Positions 1 through 9,003 of a stretch of DNA of 29,694 bases are shown here, piece after piece. This DNA is from Nitrospirota bacterium (lineage in GTDB: Bacteria > Nitrospirota > Thermodesulfovibrionia > Thermodesulfovibrionales > JdFR-88), in NCBI GenBank assembly GCA_021812785.1, contig JAKAMR010000022.1, positions 1 through 29,694 of the forward strand. Direction: 5' to 3'. The position numbers were made by a program, and so were the translations under genes. Every line of letters starts with the position of its first letter. Position 1 is the stretch's first letter. The notes beneath the pieces were generated by a model. That model was not told the DNA's origin. It was given only the letters and a program-made list of their open reading frames with translations, and did not search any database.

Positions 1-212
1 AAGGTCAAAAGACCTCAAGACAGTGGAACCGGATGCAGCATATAAAACTCGGGAATTCCAAAATGAAAGAATTTTTGCTAAAAAATGGCGTTTTTCAACG
101 GCCTGCTAGAAGAACCTGTTCAGAATGGTTTTTATCATGCTCAGGGGAGCAAATGGAATAAAACAGGGAGGTGATTGACAAGTCATTTAAAAAAATATTT
201 GTAGTTTAAGGA

Positions 213-382
213 TGTACAACTGACTGTATGTCAGGGAAGTGGAGTGTAATTCTCCCGCTGCCCCGCAGCCGTAAAAGGGAACGAAAGCCCAATCATAAGC
301 CACTGCCATGAGCACTATCATGGTGGGAAGGCGGGCAAGTAGGCCGAATCCAAAGCCCGAAGCCGGAAGACCTGCTCAGTTC
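213..382 (+). promoter_or_regulatory. Cobalamin (B12) riboswitch
   Basis: The leader carries the conserved blocks of the adenosylcobalamin riboswitch. A GGGAAG...GGAGTGTAATTC segment (232-252) leads into GCTGCCCCGCAGCCGTAA (about 257-274). The B12-box-like AAGCCGGAAGACCTGC closes it at 360-375. Spacing and order match the family. The next gene starts at 423 with a good ribosome site (GAGGGAGG, about 405-412), so the switch most likely represses that gene when cobalamin is abundant. The exact outer helix limits are estimates. Confidence 0.92.
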
Positions 383-422
383 AGAATTAACATTATAAAT
401 TCCCGAGGGAGGAATCAATGCT

Positions 423-683
423 ATGAATTATAAGTATTTCATTCATCAAGATTGCAGTTTTTTCCCATGTCATGACCTCATAGAATGGAAATCGTGCCTT
501 TTTTGCTGGTGCCCGCTTTACTTGCTCGACTGTGGCGGGGATTTCACATTTAAAAGCGGTATAAAGGATTGCTCCAACTGCACTATCCCGCATACGGAGG
601 AAGGATATGATTATGTCCTTCAACTTATAACCGGCATGCGGCAGGAAATTACAGATATCCTTTCAATTAACAAAGGGAAATAA
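423..683 (+). CDS. Small Cys-rich protein (PF04071-like) under B12 control
   Basis: An 86-residue protein with many Cys and His residues in paired motifs: HQDC near the N-terminus, FPCH, then CLFCWCPLY, a CGG turn, and KDCSNCTIPH at about residues 49-58. This pattern is that of the 'cysteine-rich small domain' family (PF04071), often found beside cobalamin genes and probably binding a metal or Fe-S centre. Its biochemical role is not established. It begins directly after a cobalamin riboswitch, which supports a link to cobalamin or corrinoid handling. An ATG five bases upstream gives only a two-codon ORF, so 423 is the real start. No transmembrane segment or signal peptide is seen. Confidence 0.85.
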   Translation: MNYKYFIHQDCSFFPCHDLIEWKSCLFCWCPLYLLDCGGDFTFKSGIKDCSNCTIPHTEEGYDYVLQLITGMRQEITDILSINKGK

Positions 684-686
684 CAT

Positions 687-728
687 ATGCTGGACAAGTT
701 TTTTGTTCTTCCTGACACGCCATTCTGA
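687..728 (+). pseudogene. Possible 5' stub of a truncated downstream gene
   Basis: Three bases after the preceding stop, an ATG with a GGGA ribosome site (about 675-678) opens a reading frame of only 13 residues (MLDKFFVLPDTPF) before TGA. The position and spacing are those of a second operon gene, but nothing continues it in any frame. It may be the broken start of a cobalamin-related gene, or just chance. Low certainty. Confidence 0.25.
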
Positions 729-748
729 ACCGGGGGTTTCGGCAACCT

Positions 749-768
749 TATTCAAGAATACTTGAATA
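749..768. repeat. Perfect inverted repeat upstream of fic
   Basis: TATTCAAG, a four-base spacer AATA, then CTTGAATA: eight-base arms pairing perfectly. It lies 57 bases before the Fic gene, whose product ends in a winged-helix domain, so it could be an operator. The half-motif TTGAATA recurs at 803-809, between this repeat and the start codon. An attenuator hairpin is the alternative. Function is inferred only from position. Confidence 0.4.
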
Positions 769-824
769 ATATCTTCCCGGATGCTATCTTATTCCATAAC
801 AGTTGAATAACGGGAGAAAAAAGA

Positions 825-1970
825 TTGAGCAATAGGAGCGGAGCATCAGTTAATCAGGCTGGCGGTTATAAAGCCTTTATTCCCGCGCCGCTGCCACCGA
901 AGCCTCCCGTAATACTGCAAGGCCAACTCCAGAACCTGCTCTCGAAGGCTGACATGACCCTGGCGCGACTGGACGGCATAGGGCACATTCTGCCCAACAT
1001 AAACCTTTTCATCGCAATGTACGTCAGAAAAGAGGCTCTTCTCAGCTCTCAAATTGAAGGCACTCAGGCATCCCTTGAAGATATATTTGAATTCGAAACC
1101 GGAGATAGGCCATCCAATATCAACGACGTGGAAGAAGTCGTTAATTATATAAAGGCACTTAATTATGGAATTGAACGATTGGACGAGTTTCCGATGAGCC
1201 TGAGACTTATAAAGGAAATTCATAGTGTCTTGATGCTAGGCGTTCGAGGCGGACATAAAACTCCGGGTGAATTTCGAAAAACCCAGAACTGGTTGGGGCC
1301 TGCTGGTAGCACTCTTAATAATGCGACATTTGTTCCCTCGCCTCCTCATGAGGCCGCAAAAGCAATGGGAGACCTGGAAAAATACATCCACAGAAGACGG
1401 GACAGTTTGCCAATTCTTATAGATTGTGCTTTGGTCCATTATCAGTTTGAGACGATACATCCATTTCTTGACGGTAATGGCAGACTCGGAAGACTGCTAA
1501 TAACTTTTTACCTTTACTGGAAGGGTGTGTTAAACAAACCTCTTCTATATCTGAGCTTTTTTTTCAAAAAAAACCGGCAGGAGTACTATGACCGCCTAAA
1601 CATGGTAAGAGACAGCGGGGATTATGAGCAATGGATATCTTTTTTCCTTAAAGGCGTTATTGAGGCTTCCGGTTCTGCCATTGAGACATCGAAAAAGATT
1701 CTGGAGCTACAGACGGCCCACCGCAATCTCTTATGGAAGAAGAAAATCTCGTCTCCACTCGCGGTCGGCATTCTAGAAAAACTTTTCTATACGCCGTATA
1801 CCTCTGTTAAGGATATTTCCAGGGAGTTTCATATATCTTTTCAAGCGGCATCAACCCTGGTTTCCCAGTTCGAAAAAGCCAGAATACTGAAGGAGATCAC
1901 CGGCAGAAAAAGGGATAAGCGCTATATCTATAACGATTACCTTAAAATTTTGTCGGAAGGAACGAAATAG
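825..1970 (+). CDS. Fic family protein (class II, self-inhibited) with C-terminal winged helix
   Basis: A 381-residue Fic protein. The active-site motif HPFLDGNGRLGR (catalytic His about residue 212) is complete, so AMP transfer, or transfer of another phosphate-linked group, to a target hydroxyl is expected. The N-terminal Fic_N domain carries the inhibitory motif SSQIEG at residues 74-79. Glu78 would block the ATP gamma-phosphate, as in class II Fic proteins, which need no separate antitoxin. The last 80 or so residues look like a winged helix (VKDISREFHISFQAASTLV), a common C-terminal partner that may allow DNA binding or autoregulation. The start is TTG, supported by a GGGAG site at 812-816. 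It stands alone, and its target is unknown. Confidence 0.93.
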   Translation: MSNRSGASVNQAGGYKAFIPAPLPPKPPVILQGQLQNLLSKADMTLARLDGIGHILPNINLFIAMYVRKEALLSSQIEGTQASLEDIFEFETGDRPSNINDVEEVVNYIKALNYGIERLDEFPMSLRLIKEIHSVLMLGVRGGHKTPGEFRKTQNWLGPAGSTLNNATFVPSPPHEAAKAMGDLEKYIHRRRDSLPILIDCALVHYQFETIHPFLDGNGRLGRLLITFYLYWKGVLNKPLLYLSFFFKKNRQEYYDRLNMVRDSGDYEQWISFFLKGVIEASGSAIETSKKILELQTAHRNLLWKKKISSPLAVGILEKLFYTPYTSVKDISREFHISFQAASTLVSQFEKARILKEITGRKRDKRYIYNDYLKILSEGTK

Positions 1971-2536
1971 AAACGTTTCAAGTCAGTTCCGGCCGGCACA
2001 GTGCTTACGAATCTGTCTGATACGCACTTACATATAAGCTGAAAGCGAAAATTTCGGGTAGAAATATGGCGTCTTCCTGGAATTGGGGACACACAACAGT
2101 CCGTCCAGGATACTGCGGCAGTTTCGATTTTTGAGTTATGTGTTTATACCGTTCGTAATAAATATATTTTCGGAATAAAAACCATCATGCCTCCTCTGGA
2201 GAACTGAGCACATCCACGAAGAATGAAGATTGAAATGTTTGGCCAGCAGTCTCGAAACCATGGAGGACGGAACGGTGTGGAAATCCTAAATTAACAGATC
2301 GTCAGTTATTTCACTTTTCCCCCGGCGCACTATCCTGGATGTATTGAAAACCATAGCACATCGAGAGGTACGCCTTTTTAAGTTTCCGGCCGAGAGATAG
2401 GCAGCATGATCGAGTCGCGAGACAAGGCCCATTCTATTACGGTCGAAGTTATTAATACTGGGTCTTCTTCATAAAAAAAGTTAATAGGGAGTCAAACCAA
2501 CAAATAAGCCTTATTCGACTTGCTCTTCTTTGCTGA
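1971..2536. other. Gene-free stretch between fic and the cytochrome gene
   Basis: No reading frame with recognisable protein character was found on either strand over about 565 bases. It holds scattered AT-rich tracts and a small dyad AATAAGCCTTATT near 2506-2518, just beyond the stop of the - strand cytochrome gene. A segment AATTGGGGACACAC near 2080-2093 resembles sequence often seen beside REP-type transposase genes. None of this is strong enough to name an element; the stretch may be decayed mobile DNA. Confidence 0.4.
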
Positions 2537-3223
2537 TCACTTGCGCGCGTAATTGCTTAAATAAGCGATTATCTTCGCACTTTCCCGGTCAGTAATCATT
2601 ATTTTATGCATCGCTTTCATATTGCCTCGCATCCGTTCTACAACAGCGCTCCACTCCTGGGCCGTGTGCATGGACGGATTAGGAAGAGCATGACATTGCG
2701 AGCACGTATTTTTAAACAAAATCGCTCCACGGGATTCCGGAGATGGTAGTGAACTTGGCGCAATTGATTTCATAGAGTTGGCCTTTAAATAGGCAAGAAT
2801 TTCTTCCCGTTTCCCTTGGGTTGGATTTTCAATTCCCATCATTCCCGACATCATCGACATTCTTGCGAACATGCGCCCGGCGATTGCGGGCCATTCATCG
2901 GCCGTATGCATTGCCGGACTCGGGAGGTCGTGACATTGCGTGCAATAATGATCCATAAGCTGCGCTCCCTGGCTGGCCGGGTCCGGGAGGTCTTCTGGTT
3001 TGATGCCTGGCGGCAGCATTTCCGGCATCATGCGCTTCATCATATTTTTCAGCTGTTCCCGGTTCATCGTCCCTCCGCCCATCATGCCATCCATCATCAT
3101 GCCGGGCATCTGAAATATCCTGCGCGGCCCCCTATAGTTTCCGAACCAGGGCGCCGTATAAATGCCAATCAGCCCGAAGGCGATTAAGATAACGGCGATT
3201 ATCAGCAAACGGCTGTTTCTCAT
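2537..3223 (-). CDS. Membrane-anchored, Met-rich diheme cytochrome c
   Basis: A 228-residue protein with one N-terminal hydrophobic anchor (about residues 5-25) and a Met/Gly-rich linker (residues 38-70). Two c-type haem sites follow: CTQCH at 94-98 and CSQCH at 174-178. The halves are internal duplicates: each haem motif is followed by a P-x-M-H-T-A-x-E-W block and a run of Met residues that could supply the sixth haem ligand. It probably shuttles electrons in the periplasm while tethered to the inner membrane. It starts nine bases after the SHOCT gene and probably shares its transcript. It may donate to the upstream type II DMSO-reductase-family enzyme; that link is inferred from proximity. 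Confidence 0.88.
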   Translation of the reverse strand: MRNSRLLIIAVILIAFGLIGIYTAPWFGNYRGPRRIFQMPGMMMDGMMGGGTMNREQLKNMMKRMMPEMLPPGIKPEDLPDPASQGAQLMDHYCTQCHDLPSPAMHTADEWPAIAGRMFARMSMMSGMMGIENPTQGKREEILAYLKANSMKSIAPSSLPSPESRGAILFKNTCSQCHALPNPSMHTAQEWSAVVERMRGNMKAMHKIMITDRESAKIIAYLSNYARK

Positions 3224-3232
3224 AAAGCGTCT

Positions 3233-3463
3233 TTACAAAATATCCTTCTTCATCCTATCAAATTCTTCCTTTGAAATCTCTCCGCGAGCGTAACGCTTAC
3301 GCAATACGTCAAGGGGAGATTCTTCACCAATGCCTCGCTCATATCTGCCGGGATGCCTGACAAGCCACACGATCAGCAGGACAATGCCGGCAATAACAAG
3401 AATCCAGAAAAAGAACTGTAAGAACATCCAGACTCCATACGGTCCATACATCATGGGCCCCAT
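3233..3463 (-). CDS. Small SHOCT-domain membrane protein
   Basis: About 76 residues. A Met/Tyr/Gly-rich N-terminus (MGPMMYGPYG) precedes one hydrophobic segment. The C-terminal SHOCT motif follows (LDVLRKRYARGEISKEEFDRM), the short 'RYARGEI..EEF' helix pair typical of this family. The start at 3463 is preferred because GAGGAG lies 11 bases upstream; a longer frame to 3511 adds 16 residues without family character. Such proteins are common beside metal-stress and cytochrome genes, but their function is not defined. It overlaps nothing and lies immediately upstream of the Met-rich cytochrome gene. The protein beyond the SHOCT motif cannot be classified. Confidence 0.8.
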   Translation of the reverse strand: MGPMMYGPYGVWMFLQFFFWILVIAGIVLLIVWLVRHPGRYERGIGEESPLDVLRKRYARGEISKEEFDRMKKDIL

Positions 3464-3669
3464 AATGTAGTAGTCTCCTCGCCATACATTCTCAGTATCT
3501 ACGCAAAGCATATCATCCCGATAGTCCCATGTCCAAAGTAAAATGAGGTTTTGTCAGTAAAGAATCCATTTCCCTGCCTTAATATATTAAAGTATTTGTA
3601 TATTTGCACCTTTGTAATGTATTTGCCAAGAAAAAACATTCAAATTAGATCGCAAGCCAGATTCCAGAT

Positions 3670-4389
3670 TCAAAAGCGCAACTGCTGCCACTCCAAGGTG
3701 ACGGCCTTCTTGCCGTCTCTTTCCCGGTTGGCGCCATTCCAGACCGCGAAGGCCACCGGTATGCTGCCCCGCCCCTGCAGGTTTACGCCTTCGTCCGGCC
3801 CGACGCGCAAGGGACGGACGAATACCACAGCCCATCCGCGCCCGGTACGCACCGCCGCACTGTGCAGGTCTGCTAACGGCTCGATCGTTGTGGTGCCAAA
3901 GCCCTTGGCAAACAAGTTCTGTATGTGGCCCTCGGCGCTCCAGTACCATATATTGACCGCATGGCTTTCGTCACCCATAAAGGGCGAGGTGGCGGCCTTG
4001 CCGGTTATGGGGAACTCCACTGCCACGGCATCAACGAATTGCGTCGTGTCCTTGATCGCACTGCTGGCCGTGGGAGCGCGCCAGGTAAGTTTAATAAACA
4101 GGCGGCCGCCCGAGCGCACCGCCTGCACCGTCACCCGTTTCGTGACGGCTGTGCCTACGATGGAGACGTAGCTCTGAAAGGCGGGCTGCAGAGTAATCTG
4201 GGTGGCCGGCGCCTTCTTCCAGATCGCAGCCTCTGGCTTGGTGGCATTCACACCCGCTGCGGACAGCACACGGATGGCCGTGTCCGCCGGGGAGCCCGTT
4301 GGCGCAGCTGCGGCTTGTCCCACAAGACACACTAAAGCGGCGCTCAACCCAAAGATTGCCAGCTGCGTCATACGAATGCATATGTTCAT
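3670..4389 (-). CDS. Type II DMSO reductase family gamma subunit, b-haem binding
   Basis: A 239-residue exported protein: signal peptide with a cleavage site after the Ala-rich stretch around residue 29, then a beta-rich domain of the ethylbenzene dehydrogenase haem-binding family (EB_dh). In SerC, ClrC, DdhC and EbdC this subunit binds one b-type haem through Met and Lys ligands. It passes electrons between the beta subunit and a soluble periplasmic cytochrome. Features seen here include GRLFIKLTW, the DAVAVEFP strand and a C-terminal segment with VAFAVWNGANRER, which matches the conserved family end. Its ATG overlaps the delta-gene stop (ATGA), so it is translationally coupled as last gene of the alpha-beta-delta-gamma operon. 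Confidence 0.9.
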   Translation of the reverse strand: MNICIRMTQLAIFGLSAALVCLVGQAAAAPTGSPADTAIRVLSAAGVNATKPEAAIWKKAPATQITLQPAFQSYVSIVGTAVTKRVTVQAVRSGGRLFIKLTWRAPTASSAIKDTTQFVDAVAVEFPITGKAATSPFMGDESHAVNIWYWSAEGHIQNLFAKGFGTTTIEPLADLHSAAVRTGRGWAVVFVRPLRVGPDEGVNLQGRGSIPVAFAVWNGANRERDGKKAVTLEWQQLRF

Positions 4390-4967
4390 TGCGTTTTCTC
4401 CGATTCTTGTGATTGCTTATTAAGCCAGCTCTGGTGTACATCTACTAGTTCACCCAGCACTGGCCCGTACTGTACATAAGCAGTATGCGACGTTTCCAGC
4501 CGCTGGCGGAACCGCGGCAACCAGGCCGCCAAGTGCCTGGAAAGGAAATCCCGCTGCGCGCAGCGGAATGGACCGGCGTCGCGTCCTTCGTGCTGAGCCC
4601 GCTGCTCCTGCAGGCATAGCCAGGCCATAAATTCCAGTTCCGTCACGAGGTGATCGGGATACTCCCGATCGGTTTCGGAGAGCTTCACATCGAAGAACTC
4701 GTAAAAGCGCATCAGGTCTTCCATGATCCCATCGCGTCCGAGATCTCCACGATGCATGCCCTCGAAAAGCGGCACAGGGGGAGTGTCGCGCCCCACCTCA
4801 AAAGTGGCCAGATACTCGGTCTCTGCAATCTCCGAGGTGAGCGACGGGTCGATGAGCCCGTGTCCGGCGAGGCGTTTCCATGACTCCGGGTCCGGATAGG
4901 AAAACAGCCTCGCCATCACCAGGTAAGCCCCGGCCAGAGTACCCGCATCAACGATTGTCTCGCTCAT
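4386..4967 (-). CDS. TorD/NarJ-type chaperone of the type II Moco enzyme (delta subunit)
   Basis: A 193-residue cytoplasmic, all-helical protein of the TorD/DmsD/NarJ chaperone family. It has the hallmark segment PDHLVTELEFMAWLC at about residues 104-118. Members bind the Tat signal of the catalytic subunit and hold it back until the Mo cofactor is inserted; they are not part of the mature enzyme. The gene overlaps both neighbours by ATGA (beta stop at its start, gamma start at its stop), which ties it to this operon. The order alpha-beta-delta-gamma is that of serABDC, clrABDC and ddhABDC. A second TorD-like gene at 13314 serves the other Moco operon. Confidence 0.92.
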   Translation of the reverse strand: MSETIVDAGTLAGAYLVMARLFSYPDPESWKRLAGHGLIDPSLTSEIAETEYLATFEVGRDTPPVPLFEGMHRGDLGRDGIMEDLMRFYEFFDVKLSETDREYPDHLVTELEFMAWLCLQEQRAQHEGRDAGPFRCAQRDFLSRHLAAWLPRFRQRLETSHTAYVQYGPVLGELVDVHQSWLNKQSQESEKTQ

Positions 4968-5938
4968 ATCCCGTACCTATCCTTGTTTGTATAGCCGATC
5001 AATATCTCGGTCAGCTCCGAGGGCAGCGACTGACGGCGTTTCTGCATTTCCCGCCCAAGTACGTTCAGCGCCTGCTTGACATCCGGACCGAACAGCGCCT
5101 CCAGATCGGCAAGCGGGATGCGGGGCTTGCCGCTCAGACGGCCGTCCTCCTCGAAGGGCGGCGGCGTTACGTTGATGGGCGGCACATAAAAAACGTTGGG
5201 TTGGGTCCCGAATTCGGTGTACAATGGCAGCGCGACTTTCCACTGCTCCACCAGCTTGTAGACCGGGCCGTTCTTGTCGTCTCGGTAGCCCCAGAAGCGA
5301 ATGCGGCCCGGACACTGCTTCACGCAGGCGGGCGCCTCGCCCTTCTCGACCCGCGGGTAGCAGCCTATGCACTTCTGCGACTTGCCGATCTGCATGTTGA
5401 AGTAAACCTTGCCATAGGGACACGCCTTGACGCAGTAACGATATCCGCGGCAGCGCTCCTGGTCGACTACCACCAGCCCGTCCGGCCGCTTGTAGATCGC
5501 CTTGCGCGGACAGGCTGCGAGACAAGCCGGGTTGGAGCAGTGATTGCATATCCGTGGCAGATAGAAGTAGTAGTTGTTCGGGAACTCCCCGCCACCTTCA
5601 TCCTCATCCCAGTTTGGTCCCCAAACAGGCTTTGTGTTTGGCACCACCTCGCTGCCTTTGCCCTCCAGCAGCACTCCCTGCAAGTTATACTCCCAAGTGC
5701 CGCCGTAGTCCGCGAGAGCCGGAATGATACCGTTTGTCTTGAGCTTGCCCTTCTTGTCGAACCCGCCACCCTTCTGCTCCCAGTTCTTCGGATAACCCTT
5801 GCCAGGACTGGTCTGGACATCATTCCAGTACATGTACTCGCGCCCTTCCCGGTTGGTCCACAACTGTTTGCAGGCCATTGTGCAGGTGTGGCAGCCGATG
5901 CACTTGTTAAGATCGAATACGTAAGCTAATTGTCTCAT
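4964..5938 (-). CDS. Type II DMSO reductase family beta subunit (four Fe-S clusters)
   Basis: A 324-residue Fe-S protein that wires the catalytic subunit to the haem subunit. Four Cys sets are visible: CIGCHTCTMAC at 13-23, CNHCSNPACLAACP at 131-144, CRGYRYCVKACP at 163-174, and C190/C193 paired with APACVKQCP near 203-210. In the third set Tyr166 replaces the second Cys, as Trp or Tyr does in NarH-type subunits, predicting a [3Fe-4S] cluster. It has no signal peptide and is expected to be co-exported with the Tat-bearing alpha subunit. The start at 5938 lies one base after the alpha stop; longer frames run into the alpha gene and lack family sequence. Confidence 0.94.
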   Translation of the reverse strand: MRQLAYVFDLNKCIGCHTCTMACKQLWTNREGREYMYWNDVQTSPGKGYPKNWEQKGGGFDKKGKLKTNGIIPALADYGGTWEYNLQGVLLEGKGSEVVPNTKPVWGPNWDEDEGGGEFPNNYYFYLPRICNHCSNPACLAACPRKAIYKRPDGLVVVDQERCRGYRYCVKACPYGKVYFNMQIGKSQKCIGCYPRVEKGEAPACVKQCPGRIRFWGYRDDKNGPVYKLVEQWKVALPLYTEFGTQPNVFYVPPINVTPPPFEEDGRLSGKPRIPLADLEALFGPDVKQALNVLGREMQKRRQSLPSELTEILIGYTNKDRYGI

Positions 5939-5939
5939 G

Positions 5940-8690
5940 TCAGGCTTTCTCCACGTCAACTGTAGTTTCGTTGAAAATGCGGTTAGGGTTGTAGCCGCCC
6001 GCCACGTACTTGATGTGGCCGTAACCACCTACCAGCTCCAGCGGGTTGATCAGCTCGGAGCTCACAAAGTTGTAGTGGGTCATCTTCTTGTATTCATACT
6101 GTTCCCATCCATGCTCCGAAAACAGCATATTTTCGGGCAGGGCGGGCCAGGCTTTGGCGACGGCGTAAAATTCCCCCGACGAGTTGAAGATTCTCACCGA
6201 GTCGCCGTCCTTGATGCCCTTGGAGGCCATCGCCCTGGGGTTGAGGCGCACATCCGGCACACCGCGTTGCAGGCGCAGCATCCATTCCGAAGTGCGAACA
6301 AAGGAGTGGATGCCCCAGCGAGTATGGGGTGAGTTGAACACGAATGGATACTTCTTCGGGCCGAGCACCCCGCCAGCGAACTGTGGCTTCGGCACAGTCG
6401 CACCGAAGCGCTGAAACCACTCGTGGTCCACATAGAACTGCAGGCGCCCCGTGAGCGTGCCATAGGGTTTCTTGCCGGACACGTTAACCGTGAATGGTCG
6501 GTATGGCCGGTCCTTTGGGACCGGCGCTGTCTTTCCGGCCGAGGGACCGACGGTGACGAAACCGTTCTTCAGAAGTTCCTCGTAGGTCCCCGGGCCAAGG
6601 GCCTTGGACTTCTCCATGACGAAGCGCAACGCCTGCTCGTCGGTGGCGATCCTGCCTCCCATGGTGAAATCGTCATATATCTTGTCGAAGTCGATGGCGC
6701 TTTTAATCTCGGGGTCATCAACACGGGAGATGCCTCGTGCCTTAGCCCTTTCCTGGATCTTCTTTGCGAGCGCCACGCCAATCTGCCAGTCGGTCTTGCG
6801 CTCGTACATGGGCTTGACGGGCTGGCCAAAGGCATGGATGAACCGCGTTATCGAGGTCTCGCGTATGTCCAGCTTTTCGGTATTCTCAGCTGCCGGCAGG
6901 ACGATGTCAGCATACATGGCTGCGGAGTTGAGACGGAAATCCACGACGACAAACAGCTCGCAGCGCTTGAGCAGGTTCTTCGCCAGATGCTGGCAGCCGT
7001 TGGACGTGGCGAAGGTATTGATTCCGGCATTAATGATGACTACCGGGTCCTTGATCGACTGCCACTTCGGCATCCAGCCCTTGGCCTCGGACTCCTTGCG
7101 CAACGCTTCAATGTCGGCCACGCCGAGGCCGGTATCGTCCTTCAGGTGGTTGTCGTAGTAGTCCATGGAGCGCCCGTATTGCTCGCCCCACACCCACTGG
7201 GCCATCAGCGTCGAGACGCTTCGCCCGGGTTTGCCTTTGACGCCGCCGATTTTTTTGGCGCCTTCGAGCTTCCAGCCCTCGTAGGTGGTGTCGATGGATC
7301 CAGTTGTGCCATGATGGCCGAGGAGCGTCATAATTAGGATCTTCAGCCGTCCGCATTGGAAGCCGTCAAAGTGCTTCTGGTTGTTGTATCCGTCGAGGAT
7401 GCGCAGCGCCTTGCACTCTCCGATCCATCCGGCCAGCTTGCGCACCACCGACGGGTGCACTCCGGTAGTCTTATGGGTGGCTTCCGGCGTGTAGGGAGCG
7501 ATCTCGGCTTTCAAGCGCTCGAACACCGTCGTGACCATAATGCCATCCGCTTTGAAGGTGCCCTCAAGCGCCGGATCGACCACGCCGAGCCCGAGAGTCT
7601 TGTCCTTGCTCCCCTTGCTGCCAGGCGCCGGCACCGCCTTGCCGGTCCTGGCGTCCCATACATAGAAAATCTGTTCGCTTCCACCTGCTTTGATGTCGCT
7701 TTCACGCAGGAACTTGCCGTTGTCAGTACGCACCAGGAAAGGTAGATCGGTCTGCTCTTTGATGTAATCAGCCTTGTACTTCTTCTCGGCGATCAGCACG
7801 TTTACAATCGCTGCGGCGAGGTGCGAATCTGTGCCGGCGGCGACCGGAATGAACAGGTCCGAGTGGATCGCTGAGGGGTTGTACTCTGGCGAAATGTTCA
7901 CCAGCCGCGCTCCGTTGTAGCGCGCCTCAATCAGGTAGTGGGCGTCAGGAATGCGCGTAACGATGGGATTGATGTGCCACATCAGGATCAAATCGGAGGT
8001 GAACCAGTCATCGGAGTTGGACATCGCTCGCGCCGGTACGCGCACCGTCTGGATGCCGGGGTATAGGTCACCGGTCATGGAGGACACGTCCGGCTTGACG
8101 GCACCCAAAAGACTGGCGATCCGTCCATAAGCCTTGTTGCTTATGATGGCAAAGGGGCGCTGGTCAACCATTATGTTGCCCGGTCCGCGTTTGAAAGTAG
8201 TGTCGATGATCTTGTCGGCGATCTCGGTCAGCGCCTCATCCCAGGAGATGCGCTTCCACTTGCGTTCGCCGCGCTCGCCGGCGCGCTTCAGCGGCCATTT
8301 AATGTGATCAGGCTGCTTTGACCAGGAGCAATACACGGCGCCCTTCTGGCAGCCGCGCGGATTCATGTCGGGGATGCCGGGAAGCTGTGGATATTTGCTC
8401 ACCTGCTCTTCGCGCATCGGAATGCCGTTCTTCACATACACGTTCCAGGCACAGCCCGCCACGCAGCCGTTGGAATGAGTGGTGAAACCCACCGAATCCC
8501 ACGTCCATTCCCTGCGATAGAGATCCTCCCAATCGCGATAGGGATAGGACTGGAGCGGATCTCCAATGTGTTGGATTTTCGTAAAGGCCCAGGCTGAACC
8601 GGGGACTGCCAAGCTTGCCGCGGCCAAACCGGACAATCGCAAGAACTGCCTCCGGCTAACTCGGCGGCTGCTGTTATCAGAGTCTTTCAA
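5940..8690 (-). CDS. Type II DMSO reductase family catalytic subunit (SerA/ClrA/DdhA-like)
   Basis: A 916-residue Moco (bis-MGD) oxidoreductase. The Tat signal [10 protein letters not shown] (Arg13-Arg14) is followed by an Ala-rich export segment. The FS0 cluster ligands are His72, Cys76, Cys80 and Cys114, where the His in first place marks the NarG/type II branch. The MTGDLYPG segment carries Asp208, the expected Mo ligand. Length equals that of SerA and ClrA (about 910-920). It is therefore periplasmic, with beta, gamma and chaperone genes downstream. Family substrates include selenate, chlorate, perchlorate, nitrate, dimethylsulfide and ethylbenzene; none can be chosen from the sequence alone. 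The start is TTG with an AGAGG site close upstream. The operon looks more GC-rich than the regulator genes further right, which may indicate transfer. Confidence 0.93.
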   Translation of the reverse strand: MKDSDNSSRRVSRRQFLRLSGLAAASLAVPGSAWAFTKIQHIGDPLQSYPYRDWEDLYRREWTWDSVGFTTHSNGCVAGCAWNVYVKNGIPMREEQVSKYPQLPGIPDMNPRGCQKGAVYCSWSKQPDHIKWPLKRAGERGERKWKRISWDEALTEIADKIIDTTFKRGPGNIMVDQRPFAIISNKAYGRIASLLGAVKPDVSSMTGDLYPGIQTVRVPARAMSNSDDWFTSDLILMWHINPIVTRIPDAHYLIEARYNGARLVNISPEYNPSAIHSDLFIPVAAGTDSHLAAAIVNVLIAEKKYKADYIKEQTDLPFLVRTDNGKFLRESDIKAGGSEQIFYVWDARTGKAVPAPGSKGSKDKTLGLGVVDPALEGTFKADGIMVTTVFERLKAEIAPYTPEATHKTTGVHPSVVRKLAGWIGECKALRILDGYNNQKHFDGFQCGRLKILIMTLLGHHGTTGSIDTTYEGWKLEGAKKIGGVKGKPGRSVSTLMAQWVWGEQYGRSMDYYDNHLKDDTGLGVADIEALRKESEAKGWMPKWQSIKDPVVIINAGINTFATSNGCQHLAKNLLKRCELFVVVDFRLNSAAMYADIVLPAAENTEKLDIRETSITRFIHAFGQPVKPMYERKTDWQIGVALAKKIQERAKARGISRVDDPEIKSAIDFDKIYDDFTMGGRIATDEQALRFVMEKSKALGPGTYEELLKNGFVTVGPSAGKTAPVPKDRPYRPFTVNVSGKKPYGTLTGRLQFYVDHEWFQRFGATVPKPQFAGGVLGPKKYPFVFNSPHTRWGIHSFVRTSEWMLRLQRGVPDVRLNPRAMASKGIKDGDSVRIFNSSGEFYAVAKAWPALPENMLFSEHGWEQYEYKKMTHYNFVSSELINPLELVGGYGHIKYVAGGYNPNRIFNETTVDVEKA

Positions 8691-8745
8691 AGTTCACCTC
8701 TCTTTCCTATCCATAAGGCCCTGCGCGCCAAATGAACCCTTGCCA

Positions 8746-8967
8746 TTACACGGCCTTCTTATCAGTCTGCGCCTGCACTTCTTTCTTTACGCCGGCTTTA
8801 TCTTCGATTGCCGGTTGTTCCGCATCGAATGAAAGAGCTTTCTTGAATTCCCTTATGCTTTTGCCGAGCCCGGACCCCAGCTCGGGCAACTTTCCCGGAC
8901 CGAAGATAATCAGAGCAATCCCCAGCACTATCATCAGATGAAGCGGTTGGAATAAACCCTCAAACAT
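8746..8967 (-). CDS. tatA: TatA/E twin-arginine translocase subunit
   Basis: A 73-residue protein with one N-terminal membrane helix, the hinge FGPGKLPELG and an amphipathic helix (GLGKSIREFKKAL), followed by a charged tail. It forms the protein-conducting element of the Tat pathway. It sits 55 bases upstream of the Tat-dependent catalytic subunit, so it probably supports export of that enzyme and of the TtrA-like enzyme upstream. The start has a clear GGAGG site about eight bases upstream. A degenerate TatA fragment also occurs at 20837-20923. Confidence 0.93.
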   Translation of the reverse strand: MFEGLFQPLHLMIVLGIALIIFGPGKLPELGSGLGKSIREFKKALSFDAEQPAIEDKAGVKKEVQAQTDKKAV

Positions 8968-9003
8968 TTGTTTTTCCTCCGTTTAATTTACCGTTAAATT
9001 GGG

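Noticed and set aside
3578..3620. Sigma-54-like site (TGGCA...TTACA on - strand) before the SHOCT gene
   Set aside because: The -12 element has AC in place of GC, so it fails the key requirement.
4880..5929. Long + strand reading frame (349 codons) opposite the Fe-S beta subunit
   Set aside because: It is the antisense of a strongly recognised gene in GC-rich DNA, with no family character of its own.
6423..7337. 304-codon + strand frame opposite the type II catalytic subunit
   Set aside because: Antisense shadow; the - strand product has Tat, Fe-S and Mo-ligand motifs and the + frame has none.
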